From positions 3,972,001 to 4,036,000 of the forward strand of contig BSYQ01000007.1 of assembly GCA_030272585.1 (NCBI GenBank): DNA of 64,000 nt. Reading direction: 5' to 3'. The notes below the pieces were generated by a model. That model saw nothing but the letters and a program-made list of their open reading frames with translations. It searched no databases and was not told the DNA's origin. Numbering within the stretch: position 1 is the first letter of the stretch; each line of letters starts with the position of its first letter. Shown here piece after piece: positions 44,901 through 56,119 of the stretch. The DNA comes from Bryopsis sp. KO-2023 (Eukaryota > Chlorophyta > Ulvophyceae > Bryopsidales > Bryopsidaceae). Made by a program: the position numbers and the translations under genes.

Positions 44901-47360
44901 AAACTGGACAAAGCAGAGCAAACAAATGGAATGAACTCCCCTGAGGATGCCTCCCTACTCCAGCACTGGATATCAAGCTTTCCTGACGTCTTCACTGACG
45001 ACCTACAGCACATTCCGAAAAACAAGTGGAGTAAACGACTTCGAATCTGTCACAGGGAAATAGACTGGAGAGTACCTATGCACAGAATACCTTTGTCGTC
45101 GACAGGAAGACGATACCACCCTACTGGCATAGAGAAACACGAAATCGCTGAGTTTATGGGACACTTGGAGCGAAAAGGAGTGGTAGAGCATCTCTTACCT
45201 GGACAGCGCGCCCATTTCTCCCCAGTTCTTTTCCTGAGGAAGCCATCGGGGAAACTCCGCAAGACAGTCGACTTCAGAACGCTCAATGGCTATTCTCCTC
45301 CTTGGGGTTCGTCATCTCTGAATGTGCGTTCGGTGGTGGACTCCATCCCTGCGGAATGGACGACGTTCTCTGTCCTCGACCTCTCTGACGGTTTCTTCCA
45401 ATTGGAAGTGTGTCCCTCCCTTCGCCCACTCTTTGGCTTCGAAACGGACGTGGGACGCTATTGGTACCTTCGCCTTCCGCAGGGGTGGAGCTCATCACCA
45501 GGGCTGTTCCATGAGCGCGTGAAGTCCGTTTTGGAAGGGAAGGCCGCTCGAAATTTCGTCGACGACATCCTAGTAGGGGGAAGAAACCGCGCAGAGCATG
45601 ACCTCCACCTTCGCCAAGTTCTGGAACGCCTTCGCGAGGTCGGGTGGTGCGTAAACCCCTCGAAGGCCCAAATCGCTCGCTCGGAAGTCCAATTCCTTGG
45701 CTACACGCTGGGACCTGAAGGCATCTCGTTAAAACACTTCCTGGAGCAACAGCGAAAAAACCTACCTCCTATACGCTCTCCCAGCGATCTTCGGAAAGTC
45801 CTAGGGCTCTTCAATGTCACACGCGGAGTGTGCCCCGGCTACAGCGCCTACGTGGAGCCCCTACAAGCACAGGCACCAAACACTCCTGGAGAAACACTGG
45901 ATCAATTGGCGAAAGAAGCTTGGGCGAAAATTCTGGCGAACAACATATCACTTACGAGGGAAGATACCTCCACGTTCCACCTCCAAGTCGATTGGTCTGG
46001 AACCGGGCGGGGCTACGTTCTCTTCTCGGGACGGCCGGAACATGGAAGGATCGTCGCGCTCAACTCCCAACGGCTCACCGGAGTTACTCCATCCAGCTTC
46101 CTAGGCGAGCTCCAGTGCCTGGCTTGGTCCCTGCGCGACGTCATGCCTTTGGTGGGAGCCAGACCTATCGTGGTATACACTGACTCCCAAAGTGCTTACC
46201 ACCGATTACGAAACCCACCTGGTCCAGATCTCATGTCGGACCTCCGTGCCGCTCGCCTTGTCGCCTGGATTTGGTCACACTTCCCCTCCCCTGGACGCAT
46301 GCGAGTGGAGTTTCTGGCAGGCGAAAGCAATCCCTGGGCTGACCAACTGTCGCGATGGTTCGCGAAGGAAAACGTCCCAGACGTCAGCCCTATCCAGGTG
46401 TCGCCGTCTCGTTCAGCACTGGAAGCTCTTCACTCGGACGGACACTGGAAGTCAAAAAAACTCCAGTGGCAGTGCCACCAAATGGGATGGGACGTCAGCC
46501 TGTCGGAGATCCACGAAGTCGTTAAGAGATGCGTCACTTGCCAACACTTCACACCTCCGAGGGAAAAAGAGACCTTAGGCTCTCCGACGAACCCAAAGCG
46601 GCCCGGCGAGAGCCTTAACATTGACTTGATAGGTCCACTACCTGTCGATTCGAAAGGATACAGATACATAATGTGTTTGGTCGACGGACTTACTCGCCTT
46701 GGATTCGCTGTTCCGCTGAAGAAGTCGTCAACCCAATCCATTCTCGCTACTCTGGACATCTGGCTCAAGGCAGCTCCCACTCCAATCACGATCCTCACCG
46801 ACGGTGCCAGCTACTTCCAGTCTTCCGCGGTCTCCAATTGGGCCCACCGCCGTGGAATACGGTTAGATCGCGTTCCTGCGCACCACCACAGAGCAAACGG
46901 ATTGATAGAGCGTTTTAACCGAACGTTACTGGATCGTCTGAGAGTTCTGCAATTCGACATGGGAGGAGAATGGAGTAATCACATCAGCAGAGCCTTGAAC
47001 CAGATCAACAATATGATTCACAACACTACTGGATACTCACCTGCTGCGTTGTGGCGAGCGGGAGAGGATGCATGGGCTGAAGCTTTGGATCGGACAGCAA
47101 AAAGGCGAGAACAGATCAACGCACGACGAACAGCTCCCAAGCGGCATTATCACTATGTGGGGGAAGAAGTTCTAATCCTGGATTACGATCGTCTGTCGCG
47201 CGAATTGGGAAAACTGGAACCGATTTGGAAGGGACCTTACAGAATCATTACTCACATCTCTGGCAGAAGGTTCAAGGTAGCTCCAGTCACGAGGGAAGTC
47301 AAAAAAGGACGCAAGCCTTACTTAATACTTCATGCCAACCAGATGAAGCATTATTACTAG
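41982..47360 (+). CDS. Single-frame Gag-Pol polyprotein of the LTR element
   Basis: 1792 codons. Residues 1-22 are hydrophobic and signal-like; the rest of the Gag-like region has no zinc knuckle. The aspartic protease has VDSGST near residue 237 and IILGMPF. A long Pro/Ser/Thr-rich linker (~330-960) contains a compact beta-rich block (~535-640) and a duplicated ~60-residue segment starting SEFTFQ. RT has DFRTLNGY, LDLSDGFFQL and FVDD (~1191). RNase H has QVDWSG and YTDSQSAY. Integrase has a zinc finger (H-H-C-C, HSDGHW to CVTCQ) and a DDE core: IDLIGPL (~1548), LTDGASYF (~1605), NGLIERF (~1641). There is no frameshift or stop. Confidence 0.93.
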   Translation: MVSELVLSLLLISALCQASAYPLVWKTPATSEKVTAIQKLVEEYESLGYETKEDKEKVSLILEAAQSLVWERRRRKARKEEPPLFSLEFLQTVEKIRLLTARLKHRSADLGLLGLGLTTSMLASYSLKVAKVLWRTLSDWRNKRSPSVWAAEHKHGGKDFRAKGGNRRGLSQEDMELVRRLCTLLNTTTPPVSSAEMSSQEESNPNSASGNSGPITYKQLRVRIRLGEDPKLHDVLVDSGSTVNVLPLAYAKRNGLGIQPSTLSELSGFNGAKEKVVGVIPISITVGPWESRESFVVAASARQIILGMPFLSHRQLSVDCLKECLRSVDGKTVACHVVTHPVASAPPIAEADLPLQALYPPLVEPPHAEHVGNGGEVSTVTLCAEDYDGDGDGDGDRDNSQTSGQDTVEATGPIISTTPPNSDPSTSISVNTPTIENKLDTPPFELALVSKTAEQEVPAQVLDDRITRMEQEMTAAGVKATEVTHSALEITAAGVKAKEVMKSEQESTEKGDTSSELEPASDTTNLFRHQPLVTVFTAANKRNQAKRLRIYQGRIYIPLGGSVVLGPRMSKTIIPPFRITGEGICGVIPIGQITNVFHTITLGGNGAVRVQVHNMSQESRMLTGKLCLAAVLLKKNTRVTWISEGSLSMIEHQLDQPTSLDTKQNEWNMPISDLEKECFEGEGGCKGALEYGTVSALPLTHSSSAPSEVNPTSVRGSSSYTRSLGSGLETGCFAVTPTLPAILECTPDTAKDIYGAIRTKEDSTTHQPMVHVLAYEMESHQYTVGTVSGESVGELQGMYGLSEFTFQGVPSPPPAPTIPHLEGSLQPSLGISSENTGLISGKKAVPSAAPGFSKRSAGSSEFTFQRMLSPPSAPTTPHTEGSLQLSLGILPESSRVSLGRETQEDLTAAPVAHHQHATATFMGEYEEHVKTNLNGPAVPPPAPAAAQLPLRMDKDTCGKTKEKSGTGKTETQNKLDKAEQTNGMNSPEDASLLQHWISSFPDVFTDDLQHIPKNKWSKRLRICHREIDWRVPMHRIPLSSTGRRYHPTGIEKHEIAEFMGHLERKGVVEHLLPGQRAHFSPVLFLRKPSGKLRKTVDFRTLNGYSPPWGSSSLNVRSVVDSIPAEWTTFSVLDLSDGFFQLEVCPSLRPLFGFETDVGRYWYLRLPQGWSSSPGLFHERVKSVLEGKAARNFVDDILVGGRNRAEHDLHLRQVLERLREVGWCVNPSKAQIARSEVQFLGYTLGPEGISLKHFLEQQRKNLPPIRSPSDLRKVLGLFNVTRGVCPGYSAYVEPLQAQAPNTPGETLDQLAKEAWAKILANNISLTREDTSTFHLQVDWSGTGRGYVLFSGRPEHGRIVALNSQRLTGVTPSSFLGELQCLAWSLRDVMPLVGARPIVVYTDSQSAYHRLRNPPGPDLMSDLRAARLVAWIWSHFPSPGRMRVEFLAGESNPWADQLSRWFAKENVPDVSPIQVSPSRSALEALHSDGHWKSKKLQWQCHQMGWDVSLSEIHEVVKRCVTCQHFTPPREKETLGSPTNPKRPGESLNIDLIGPLPVDSKGYRYIMCLVDGLTRLGFAVPLKKSSTQSILATLDIWLKAAPTPITILTDGASYFQSSAVSNWAHRRGIRLDRVPAHHHRANGLIERFNRTLLDRLRVLQFDMGGEWSNHISRALNQINNMIHNTTGYSPAALWRAGEDAWAEALDRTAKRREQINARRTAPKRHYHYVGEEVLILDYDRLSRELGKLEPIWKGPYRIITHISGRRFKVAPVTREVKKGRKPYLILHANQMKHYY
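41983..41998 (+). promoter_or_regulatory. Candidate tRNA primer-binding site
   Basis: TGGTTTCGGAGC directly follows the 5' LTR. TGG pairs with the CCA end of a tRNA, and the form resembles the TGGTATCAGAGC initiator-Met sites of other elements. The primer tRNA is not identified. Confidence 0.5.
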
Positions 47361-47446
47361 GCTTTGAGGGATCTCCTATTTTTTTCACTAATTTACTTCT
47401 CTTTGCGAAATTTCGTTGTATCGGAGTTTTTCTGCGCGGTGAAGCG

Positions 47447-47617
47447 TGTTGGGATTTTGATTTCAGAGCAGCCTTAATTTCTGTAGATGTGAACTAAATT
47501 AGTTGATAAGAGGAGAGATCTTGAAGTATAAGTTTGAAAAGTAGGATTGTGTCCGGGAACAATTTTCTGTAAGAAAAACACTTGTTCGAAAAAAGGCTAA
47601 GGCTGGCGATATTAACA
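47447..47617 (+). repeat. 3' LTR (171 bp)
   Basis: Same sequence as 41812-41982. The preceding bases GGTGAAGCG are only weakly purine-rich, so the polypurine tract is not obvious. Confidence 0.95.
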
Positions 47618-47621
47618 GGCC

Positions 47622-47830
47622 CTAAATTTGGTTGTTTCATCTGCTGTGGCCGTTTTGTGGCCCAATTTGTTCGAAAAATGAGAATGTGGCCCGTACAAAT
47701 TCCAAGGTGTCGAACACAACATTGATTTATCTGTGTTGATTGTGAGTTCTGTGGAGTTTTTCTTGGATGTGGCTTCAGTCATATCAAACTTCGGGTGCAT
47801 GTGGCCCTTTTCTGGGCCAAAAACTTGCCA
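47622..47830. repeat. GGCCAC-type dispersed repeat, second locus
   Basis: Several GTGGCCC motifs (about 47648, 47658, 47692, 47800). 47630-47690 aligns with the reverse complement of 19645-19710. The LTR element inserted into this unit. Confidence 0.6.
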
Positions 47831-48509
47831 TTCGAACTTTGTGTGTGAGTGTTGTAGCAGGTTGGATGACCAGTGTGTTGGTTATGGGATCAATTACCGT
47901 TAAGGATAATTGGTAGTTGTGTTTAGTTGAGGAAAACAGTTGAGCCGAATGTGGCAAGACTTAAGGGACTGGTCTGAAGCACTTTGTAATTCTCTTGATA
48001 CCCCTCACTTCGTAAGTGTGTGAGTGAGTCAGGAGTAGAACTGGCGGCTGTGAGTCAGGGTAGTGGGTGGTTAGTCACCCTCGGGAAAGTCGAACTGGGA
48101 GTTGAAATGATGGGACGCTTGATGTAACCTTGCTTTTCAGTGAATCTGTTGGTGTGACCCCGAATCTGTGACCCGCGATTTTGTGTGACCGTTCCGCCGC
48201 CCCACTCTTTCCCGAGATAGGAGACGTCGCTCGCGGACGTCAGTCCTCTCGCGATAACAGCGATAACACCAAAATTATCCGAAAGATAATGGTCTTGGGG
48301 TTGGGGTTCGCCGCCAATTTACCTATAATCAGGAGTGGTTTTTCAAAGTTATTGAAGTTGTTTGTTCGTCAGTGGTTTGCGTTGACGGGTTTTTCCAGTC
48401 CCTTTTTTAGGGTTTTCTTGGGGGTGTTTTTCTTTTTCTAATGTGGGGGGTTCTGTTTTTTTTTGGGGATTTTCAAAGTTGGTGGTTGCTTGTTGGTGGG
48501 GGGTAGGAG

Positions 48510-48840
48510 TACTTAGAGTTATTTTGGCATCCGAAAGAAGAAAACCAGGAGAAGTGGCAATGGCAAAAGCGAAAACAAATGTTTGGATAGTTCCCCCTTC
48601 ATCCAAGGCTGATCAACCCCCCCCCCACCCCCAAAAAAATTATATATTTTCTCAGCTTCGATCCTCGATGTGGTGGTGGATAGTGTGCAATCGTTCCAGA
48701 CATGTTTATGCCTCTGTCCTGTTTTGTATCATGATTTCGGCAAGGAGGGGGAGAGGTTGGGGTGAATCTACAGAATTGCCCCTTAACCACTCCAACAAAT
48801 TAACAAGATAACAATCAAACAAAGGTGTCTATTCGTTTGT
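48510..48840 (-). repeat. Dispersed repeat family R2, copy 2 (inverted)
   Basis: Its reverse complement aligns with 28535-28880 over most of its length, including the block TTGATCAGCCTTGGATGA and the CACATCGAGGATCGAAGCTGA block. Confidence 0.7.
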
Positions 48841-49255
48841 AACTTTTTCATTCGTTTGCCCCCTCTATTTACCTCCATGTTACTCAAACTTGCCAGGCCA
48901 ACCGACAACCGAATTTCGATTACAAAATGCTAGATTGACAGTTACGGCCAACACTTTCCTCTTCAAGACACAAATTTTTTTAAAAAAGATAAAACTGCTT
49001 TGAGTTCATGTGCGTGTTTTTCTTTTCTTTTCTTTTCGGGATCATTTCGCTGAATGAACCTCTTTATCTTCATGAAATCACCCAGAGGGTGGCAAAAATC
49101 AAAGCAAGAAAACAGCAGCCCCCTCACACCCAAAGCCAACCATAACAAGGAAACCAACAATTTAAAAAAAGAATGAAGGGAAGGGAAAAAACAACCCGAC
49201 ACATCTCTCCAACGCCACCAAGACGAAACACACAAACAAACAAACGAACAAATTT

Positions 49256-51643
49256 TCATTCCTGCTTTCCCCCGTTTGCACCCAGAAATCCTTTCATGGA
49301 TTCGTAGGTCCCCCAACAAACAGCCGCCGCAGGAATATGGTACAGCACCCGAGGTTTTAAACCTCGTAGCAATGCCACCCAACCTTCTTCCTGCACTATT
49401 TGCCTCAGCGTGGAGATCACCCCATTTCCCGAATATTTTGTGGCGGTGGTGACCCCCTCGGTCTGCAAGCGGGTTTTCACTACGTCCAGGGGATTAGTAA
49501 TGGCAGCCGCCGCCCCGCCAGCAACACCTCCTGCCACCAGTTGTATGGAAAGCCGATCGTCCTCATCGGCCCCCATCAGTTTCTTGCATGACTCGTACAC
49601 CGAAACCTGAATAAGACAACGATATTAATCTCATCTCCAAAGATTTGGGCAAAAGGGAACTCGAGTTATTAGCGGTGGTTTGAAGGAGTTTGAAAAATTC
49701 ACTGCCACCCACATCTGCACACAAGTATTGACAGAGGTTCAAAAAAACAAAAAAACAAGCGTTTTGCCTGCGAGAAAAATCTGTTGAGTTTCAACGATGG
49801 AACAGTCTATATACATATATATATATATATATATATGGAAGTCCCTTTCTAAATCCCTTTCTAAATCCCCATTTTCTTACTTGAACTGCTGTGTGTGGAA
49901 CGTTCATGACCAGGGTGGTCCAATAAGAACGATAAAACGCATATGCACCTTCCTCACGCAAAACTCGAACTACACAATCCAACACGCCTCGGTATGGACT
50001 GTTAGCAATCTACAAAAGAGAATCAGAAGCATTTTCTTGCATTCGCCCACCGGCAATACACAAATGAGTCGTTTTCATGAGGAGGATATATATTTGACTG
50101 ATCGACCCTTTTTCGATCGGTTCCGTAACTTTTGTTTTCCATTCTTCTTGGAGGTGCACCCCCGCTTCTCTTTTTAAACACAACGCCACACGACTTTTTT
50201 TCATTTTTTGGTTCAGCTTCACTATGCAATGGAAAGTTAAAAAAAAATTGAAAAAGTAGCAAGCATGCCGAACTAATGAAAAACGCCATGACAGAAATTT
50301 GGATTAGCATTGTTAGAGGGGCCTACACCAGTCATTTGCATGCTGGACGAACTGCATGAGGTTTTCCAGTCTCGATGTTTAACAAAAAAATTGAAAGAAA
50401 AGAAAGAAAAAGGGGCAAATGAAATCACCTGTAGTCTTTGCTTTACGACGTCAGCTGGGGTCATGCACGCATCGCTCAAAACCGTGGCAGTCGCTCCGGA
50501 AGCTGCTGCAGCAACAGGATGCTGCCCCGGTCGATTCGCTCCGTAAACTTCCTTTGCAGCTTCATAAGTAGCAAAATAAAGGGCATGCGCTGGACTACAA
50601 GAAAACATGACATTGCAGGTGCATAGGTAGGAAGCAGCTGGAGCCACACACAATCAACAACAACAAAAAAAAAACGGGGGAAAGAAAATCGCGTAATTAC
50701 ACCCACTGGATCTCTCAATTCCGTGCATGTTTCAAAAAACCTTGAAACTGATATTTTTCGTGGTATTTACTAAATAATTTGAAAGAATGCTTCAATTTCC
50801 CCAACCCCAATACACCCGCCCATCCATAAATCTGTTCGATGGTAGACACCGAATGAAAAAAACGATACTGTGAAGAAGCAACAAAATCTGGAGTTTCAAT
50901 TCACCTCACCCTGCCCCTCCTACCATTGCCCCGATTCCGCTGTACAGTCCAAAGAAACCTTCTCGTCGTGTGATCGCCTTCAAAGCTTGCCTCAATGCAG
51001 CCCCTTGCAACTGCACCAGCACAGCACTTCAGCAACTTTTCTTGCTTTTTCCCTAACCCTGTGACTAATTCCTGTAAAAAGCGATTTTTTCCATTTCCCC
51101 CCAACCATAATTCATCTAATTTTATCTTTCTGTGGATTTGCATCAATTTTTTTGCTGCGGCCATTGCCTCGCATCTTGACAATGATGGTGTCTGAAAGGT
51201 TAGCAGAAGTGAGAAGGAAGCTTCTTTTATTATCATTTTATTTTATTTTGGAGGATTATTTTAGATTCTGTACCTGCTGCCCAGGGTGCCCCAAAGCCTG
51301 AGCTCGAGTTTTGATGGTGTCGAGAGGGAACATTGCAGTATGTTCGGTGATGCCTGCAACGGCCCCTGCCCACATATACTGCACACACCACAAAAAAACC
51401 AACCCATCAAGAACAAAAAAGAACCCAGCTCACCCTCGTAGTTTCTGCGTGGGTCTCTTCCTCTAATCGTCATTTGATTCCGCAGATTTTCTTTCAAAGA
51501 ACTCCACCGCTCGCTGCAGAGAAACCAACGACACTTGGAACGAGCGAATCGCTTACTGAAACGAAGTCCATGCCATCGTACGTCCTTCGCAAGTCGATCC
51601 CTGCTGAGTATGGGCTCGGCCCGACATCCCCGTCCGACGCCAT
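49256..51643 (-). CDS. Mitoferrin-like mitochondrial iron carrier (SLC25 family)
   Basis: Minus-strand gene, start ATG 51643 (MASDGDVG), stop at 49256. Three repeats of the carrier signature are spread over the exons: [11 protein letters not shown] (~51300-51380), [11 protein letters not shown] (~50430-50470) and [11 protein letters not shown] (~49470-49510). Mitoferrin-type features are [52 protein letters not shown] and [17 protein letters not shown]. It belongs to the mitoferrin/MRS3-4 group, which moves iron into the mitochondrial matrix. The exon-1 donor is unresolved. It is divergent from DNAAF5, with less than 200 bp between the first recognisable exons. Confidence 0.88.
49807..49836 (+). 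repeat. (AT)n microsatellite in a mitoferrin intron
   Basis: About 12 AT units interrupted near the start (TATACATATATATAT...). Confidence 0.9.
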
Positions 51644-51815
51644 CGCACTCGCAGCAATATCAAGACGAAGAATTAGGAGAGCTGTTTCTGGCTCTCTTTT
51701 TTTCTTGCGAACTGACAACCATTGGCTTAAATTGCTCTTTTTCAGCTGATGAATTTAAAGGATAAAAGTTTTGGTACTGCATGATCGTTTAAAATCATTT
51801 CACACAGTGTTTCAG

Positions 51816-54800
51816 GCAGCTGGAGCGCAGTCTGTTTCTGGCATCAAAGAATATGGAGCCACGCAACGCGTCAGTTGAGGAGATCTGGAAAAAGTTGAAG
51901 TCTACAGGCCCTTGCCATAATGTCAGTAACATTTTGCGAGGGGAGGGGCTGACGCGGGGAGCGGGTGCGTCGCACGTAGACGTCACAGGTCGACTGGATA
52001 GCGGCGTCTACTGGCCGACGAGTTCCAACCACAGAACAACCACAAAGCAGAAGCTACGATCCATCAACACAGATAACACCACGGCGGAACGAGTGATATT
52101 GACGCATGTGGATAGCGAGGACCAGCTGGAAGAGGCACTTCAACGGGAACTGCAGTGCATCAAAAACGGAACAGGGCAAACAAGAAAAGCTGCTTTGGAG
52201 ACGATAAAGGTGTCGAGCTGCTTGCCATAAAGAGCTCCCTTGGATTGGGTTATCCGTTTTCGGTACATCATATGGATCCTGGTGACGGCTGTGTGCTGAA
52301 AGTCGCTACTTTGGTGTCAGGCGTCTCTTTTTTGTGAATCGGCATCAGAGGGACCTCCACATTCCCTGGTACAAGAGGCAACTGGGGGGTTCCTGGGTAA
52401 AGCGCTTCTCAAGCGATTCGATGACCCGCAAGAGAAATGCAGGCTCCTTGCCGTCGACATCCTCCGCTCCCTCCTCCAGGTAAAAGGCACACACGTTTCC
52501 GCGTCTCAGAACAGTATGGCGGCAGTATAGCCTACGAAATCATGTTTTAGAAGCGTTCTGCGCTTGGACATTGTCGCATGCACCTGGGTGCTGCTTTGAT
52601 ATCAACCTCACATCCTTGTGTGATAGGTTAGACCGCAAGCGAAGCAACGCTACCGTTGCTGCCATACGCGCTTCCAATTATCATGGAACGGATGAGGACT
52701 GCTGATGGAACCAAGGTGCAGAAACGAAAAGTTTCTAGGCCACTGCGAATCCTGTGTGAATTTTTCTGTTGAGGTATGAAGACTTTTGGTTTTGATATTT
52801 CAGAACCAAAGCAAAAGGAAGCCATCCTTCTGTTGCTCGTAGATCCCCGCAGAGCAGAGCGAAGATATTCGTGCCAAACTGCTGCAGCTGCTGCACAGTT
52901 TGGTTAACGATGCTGGGAGCGCGATCGCTTCATATGGGACGGAGTTGAAAGAAACCCTGGAACTGGGCTGCAACGACAGCTACCATGAAGTAAACATCGA
53001 GGCCTGCAGCATTCTTCAGCTCATGAATGGTGCGACGACATGTTCCACCATCAAAAAAGCAGCGGCACAAGCCCGCTTCGATATATTGAAATTATCGCAT
53101 CGAAAGCTTCCATGCTTGTCTGTACAGAGAAGCTGGGACACCGTTTGTATCAAATCAGCAAGGAGCTCGTGGCAATGGTGATGCCGCTCACTACCCACAA
53201 AAGGCAAAAGGTCCGCGTTGAGGCTGTCAAGACGGTGAAGGTGTTGATGCACCAGGGAGCGCATGAAATGATCCTTGAAATCACATCCTTCATTGATCCG
53301 AACGTCGTCCCAGTCAAGGTGAATATTGGTGTTTCCTCTTCAAATAGACCTTCAATGCAGTCTCTGCTAACGGGGGTGATTTGTGGTGTCCAGGCTTTCT
53401 ACGGCGAAGATTTGAAAGTGAACTTTCTGGGAAAACTAGCCACGGACCCTTGCCCAAAGGTAGACAAAACTCTGCACCTCTCTCTTGTTTTTGCAAGGTG
53501 GATGTAACATAGACAAAGAGGTCATTGTTTGTGAATTGCTGGCAATACCCAGGTTCGAATGGAGTTTTTGCTGATGATAAGTGACTGGATGCTTAACTTG
53601 CGCGAAAGACTCGACCACGAATCCAGGCTGATTCCCTACGCTCTCAGCGCACTCAATGACGAATGTCCTGAGGTTGCAGCCGAGGCTGTCCGCTTGATGG
53701 ACGCCCTGGGGCTGCAATATGAAAAAGAGCATCAAGAAGACCTCAAAGATACACTCTATTATCTCCCCCAAGAGGCGCATGCTTTAGGCTGGGGTGCACA
53801 GGAAACGATCCAGGAAATTTGGAGAATGTCGTCATCGACCAACACAGGCAAACTTTTTTTTTGTTGCTACCGCAAGGTTTCCTCCACCTGCATGCCCGAG
53901 ATTGGATTAATTGATCTTTATGTTGAGCAGGTTTGTTCTCTCCCTTCACACGCCGACCCAGACTGGGAACTCGAATTCTCGTCCAGGCAAACTTTAGCAG
54001 GATGATAAGAGCAATCACCTCAGAGCTCACCTCCTGGCAAAGTGACATCCGCGCCAGGATCTTGCAGCTTTTGCGGAGTTGCGTGGTTCTCGTCGAGGAT
54101 CATGTTGCGATGTGGCTGGACGCGCTGTTGGGTGGATTGTGCTCGGTGCGCTCTTTTCACCCTTTTCGGTTGACTTTCTTTTATCTCATTTCGATTCCTT
54201 CTCTCTTTTCTTATTTTTCTATATTGCGTTACGCAGGTGGTGCGACACGACGGAGTTTCTACTGTCTTGGAAGAGATTTGCTTCATCATGGGGTGTTTCG
54301 TGAATCCATCCAAGTTTCTCGACCTTCTGGTACCTGTTGTGCGAGATGAGGATGCATCTTCCCTCACCAAAATGGCGGCTGTGCGGATCCTTGGGCTCAT
54401 ACTAAAGTATGGACGCTGACGACTTTCTGCAATTGTCGTCACAAGCTTGCTTGTCCGTAGCCTATCTCAGTAGCAAAAATTTATCTGCTTCCAGGGGTTC
54501 CGCGCAAAGAGATGATCTCGCCCTTCAAATTCCTCGCCTCGTCGATTTCGTTGAAGGCCCCACTTTCACGGATATTGCGGACATCAACCTCGCTTTGGCA
54601 TCATTTGATGTTTGTAGTGCAGTCGGGGCTACTTTGAGTGGTGTTCAGATCCAACAGTATGGGTTGAGGCTGGCGTACGTCCTACTTCAGATTGGTGGTG
54701 GAGCTTTACTGCGGGGTCAGGCGCCCGCAGAATGGTTGGCAAGGGTCGACAACTCATTGCAGGCGCTGTGGGCAGACGCCGGAAATTCCTCAGAAAAATT

Positions 54801-55962
54801 ATCCCGCGAATGTCGTTCCCAACTCATCGAAAAGGTACATTGACAAGATGCTAACCTTACCAGTGCAATATCGCACCTCGCGCACACTTCGTCTTGAGAG
54901 AAGCTCGTGTGGTGTTTACTCAGGTCTGGACGGCGGCTACCTCAAATTCAGAACTGCATGCACTCCTGATGGCGTGGACGCTCTTACCTTTATCTCAGGA
55001 GAACATGCTTGCCATCTGTTCGGGAGACCCTGCGAAAAAACGAAGCACTCAACAGGTCGAACAATTGTGCAACAGCATTAACGTGTGTTCATCCTTCTGC
55101 TGCCTGCGTCGATTTCCGGAATCGAGTCGACCATAACGGCCACAATGTGTCTGCAACAGGCGTCGTGCAAGGATACTTCTTTAACTGACACAGAATGCAG
55201 GACCGTCCTCAGCCGCACAAAGGGTGCTCTATCGCAGTGTGTTGCTTGTCCCGTGGCATTTTCTCGCTTGCTAGTGGCGCTTGTCATGGCTTTAGAGGAG
55301 TTGGAAACCGTGCCTCTTGATGAACACGAGTTCCACGTCCTGAGCAACGATGTGGTTGAGGCTGCGGTAAAGACAAAAGATGAAAACTGCAAAGTGGGAG
55401 CGCTCCAATTCATGGCCCTTGCCGCAAGCCGCTCATGTCCAGGGGACGCCACGTCCCCAGATAACATAGCACAAACTGAGCGACTTTTGTCAAACTCTTT
55501 GACACAAGCAGCGCCAGTGAGGAGTGCGGTAAGATGAGAAACTTGGGGGGATTCGCAGGTCCTTTCATCAATCTTCAGCCGGGTTGTTCAGACAAAAGCA
55601 ATGTGGAAGCGCGAGAGACACCATTGTGTGTGTGTATGTTCCAGGTGTGTCGCACGGTGGAGGCTGCGTTCGCTGAGGGCTCGTTCATGAATGCTGCAAG
55701 CCTTTCCATAGAGCTGATCGAGTCCGTCATGCGCTTGTTGGACGATTCTCAGAGTGTGGTTCGACGCAGCGCTGATAGGGCACTCGTCACCGTTTTGCAG
55801 AAATCGGAGAGTTGTGAGGTTGATGGCGGGCGAGAGGGAAACGAAAGACTGATCGTTGAAAGGATAAAGGGGGAAATAGAGGCAAGGATGAAAACATGTG
55901 GTGACTGCAGCGACCTGAATCTGATCAAGGAAACCATGGTGGCAGTGGCTCCGCCCACTTGA
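51816..55962 (+). CDS. DNAAF5: DNAAF5 (HEATR2) dynein axonemal assembly factor, HEAT repeats
   Basis: Multi-exon gene. Recognised exons include 51816-52209 (contains ATG 51853), ~52350-52479, ~52640-52714, ~52853-53028, ~53050-53319, 53394-53459, 53553-~53830, ~53990-54147, 54238-~54410, then further exons to the TGA at 55960-55962. The true first exon upstream of 51816 was not identified. The product is a string of HEAT-like helical repeats: LLKRFDDPQEKCRLLAVDIL, KRQKVRVEAVKTVKVLM, LIPYALSALNDECPEVAAEA, and the family block LQYEKEHQEDLKDTL. Order and these blocks match DNAAF5/HEATR2, a cytoplasmic factor for axonemal dynein preassembly. Confidence 0.85.
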
Positions 55963-56119
55963 CCAAGTACGGCGCTATTTTTGCGAAAAAAAAAAGGGGA
56001 AAGGGGAAGGGCATTGTAATATACACAGGGTGTACAGGTTCTTCAGCGTTGTGTCAGCCCCCAGATGTTCAAGAAAGCAAGAATCGCATCAAAAACTTCT
56101 GCCCACCACAACAGCCCCT

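Larger units (their letters stand above)
41812..47617 (+). mobile_element. Complete Ty3/gypsy-type LTR retrotransposon with identical LTRs
   Basis: Two 171-bp direct repeats (41812-41982 and 47447-47617) that I read as identical, each with TGTT...AACA ends, bracket one long open frame. GGCC flanks both sides (41808-41811 and 47618-47621) as a 4-bp target-site duplication. Domain order protease, RT, RNase H, integrase is the Ty3/gypsy order. Identical LTRs and an unbroken 1792-codon frame indicate a very recent insertion. The host sequence around it is the GGCCAC-type repeat. Confidence 0.95.
47622..49255. other. Repeat-rich spacer between the LTR element and the mitoferrin gene
   Basis: The first ~210 bp carry the GTGGCCC repeat. 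48510-48840 is repeat family R2 in inverted orientation. No gene was recognised. Confidence 0.5.
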
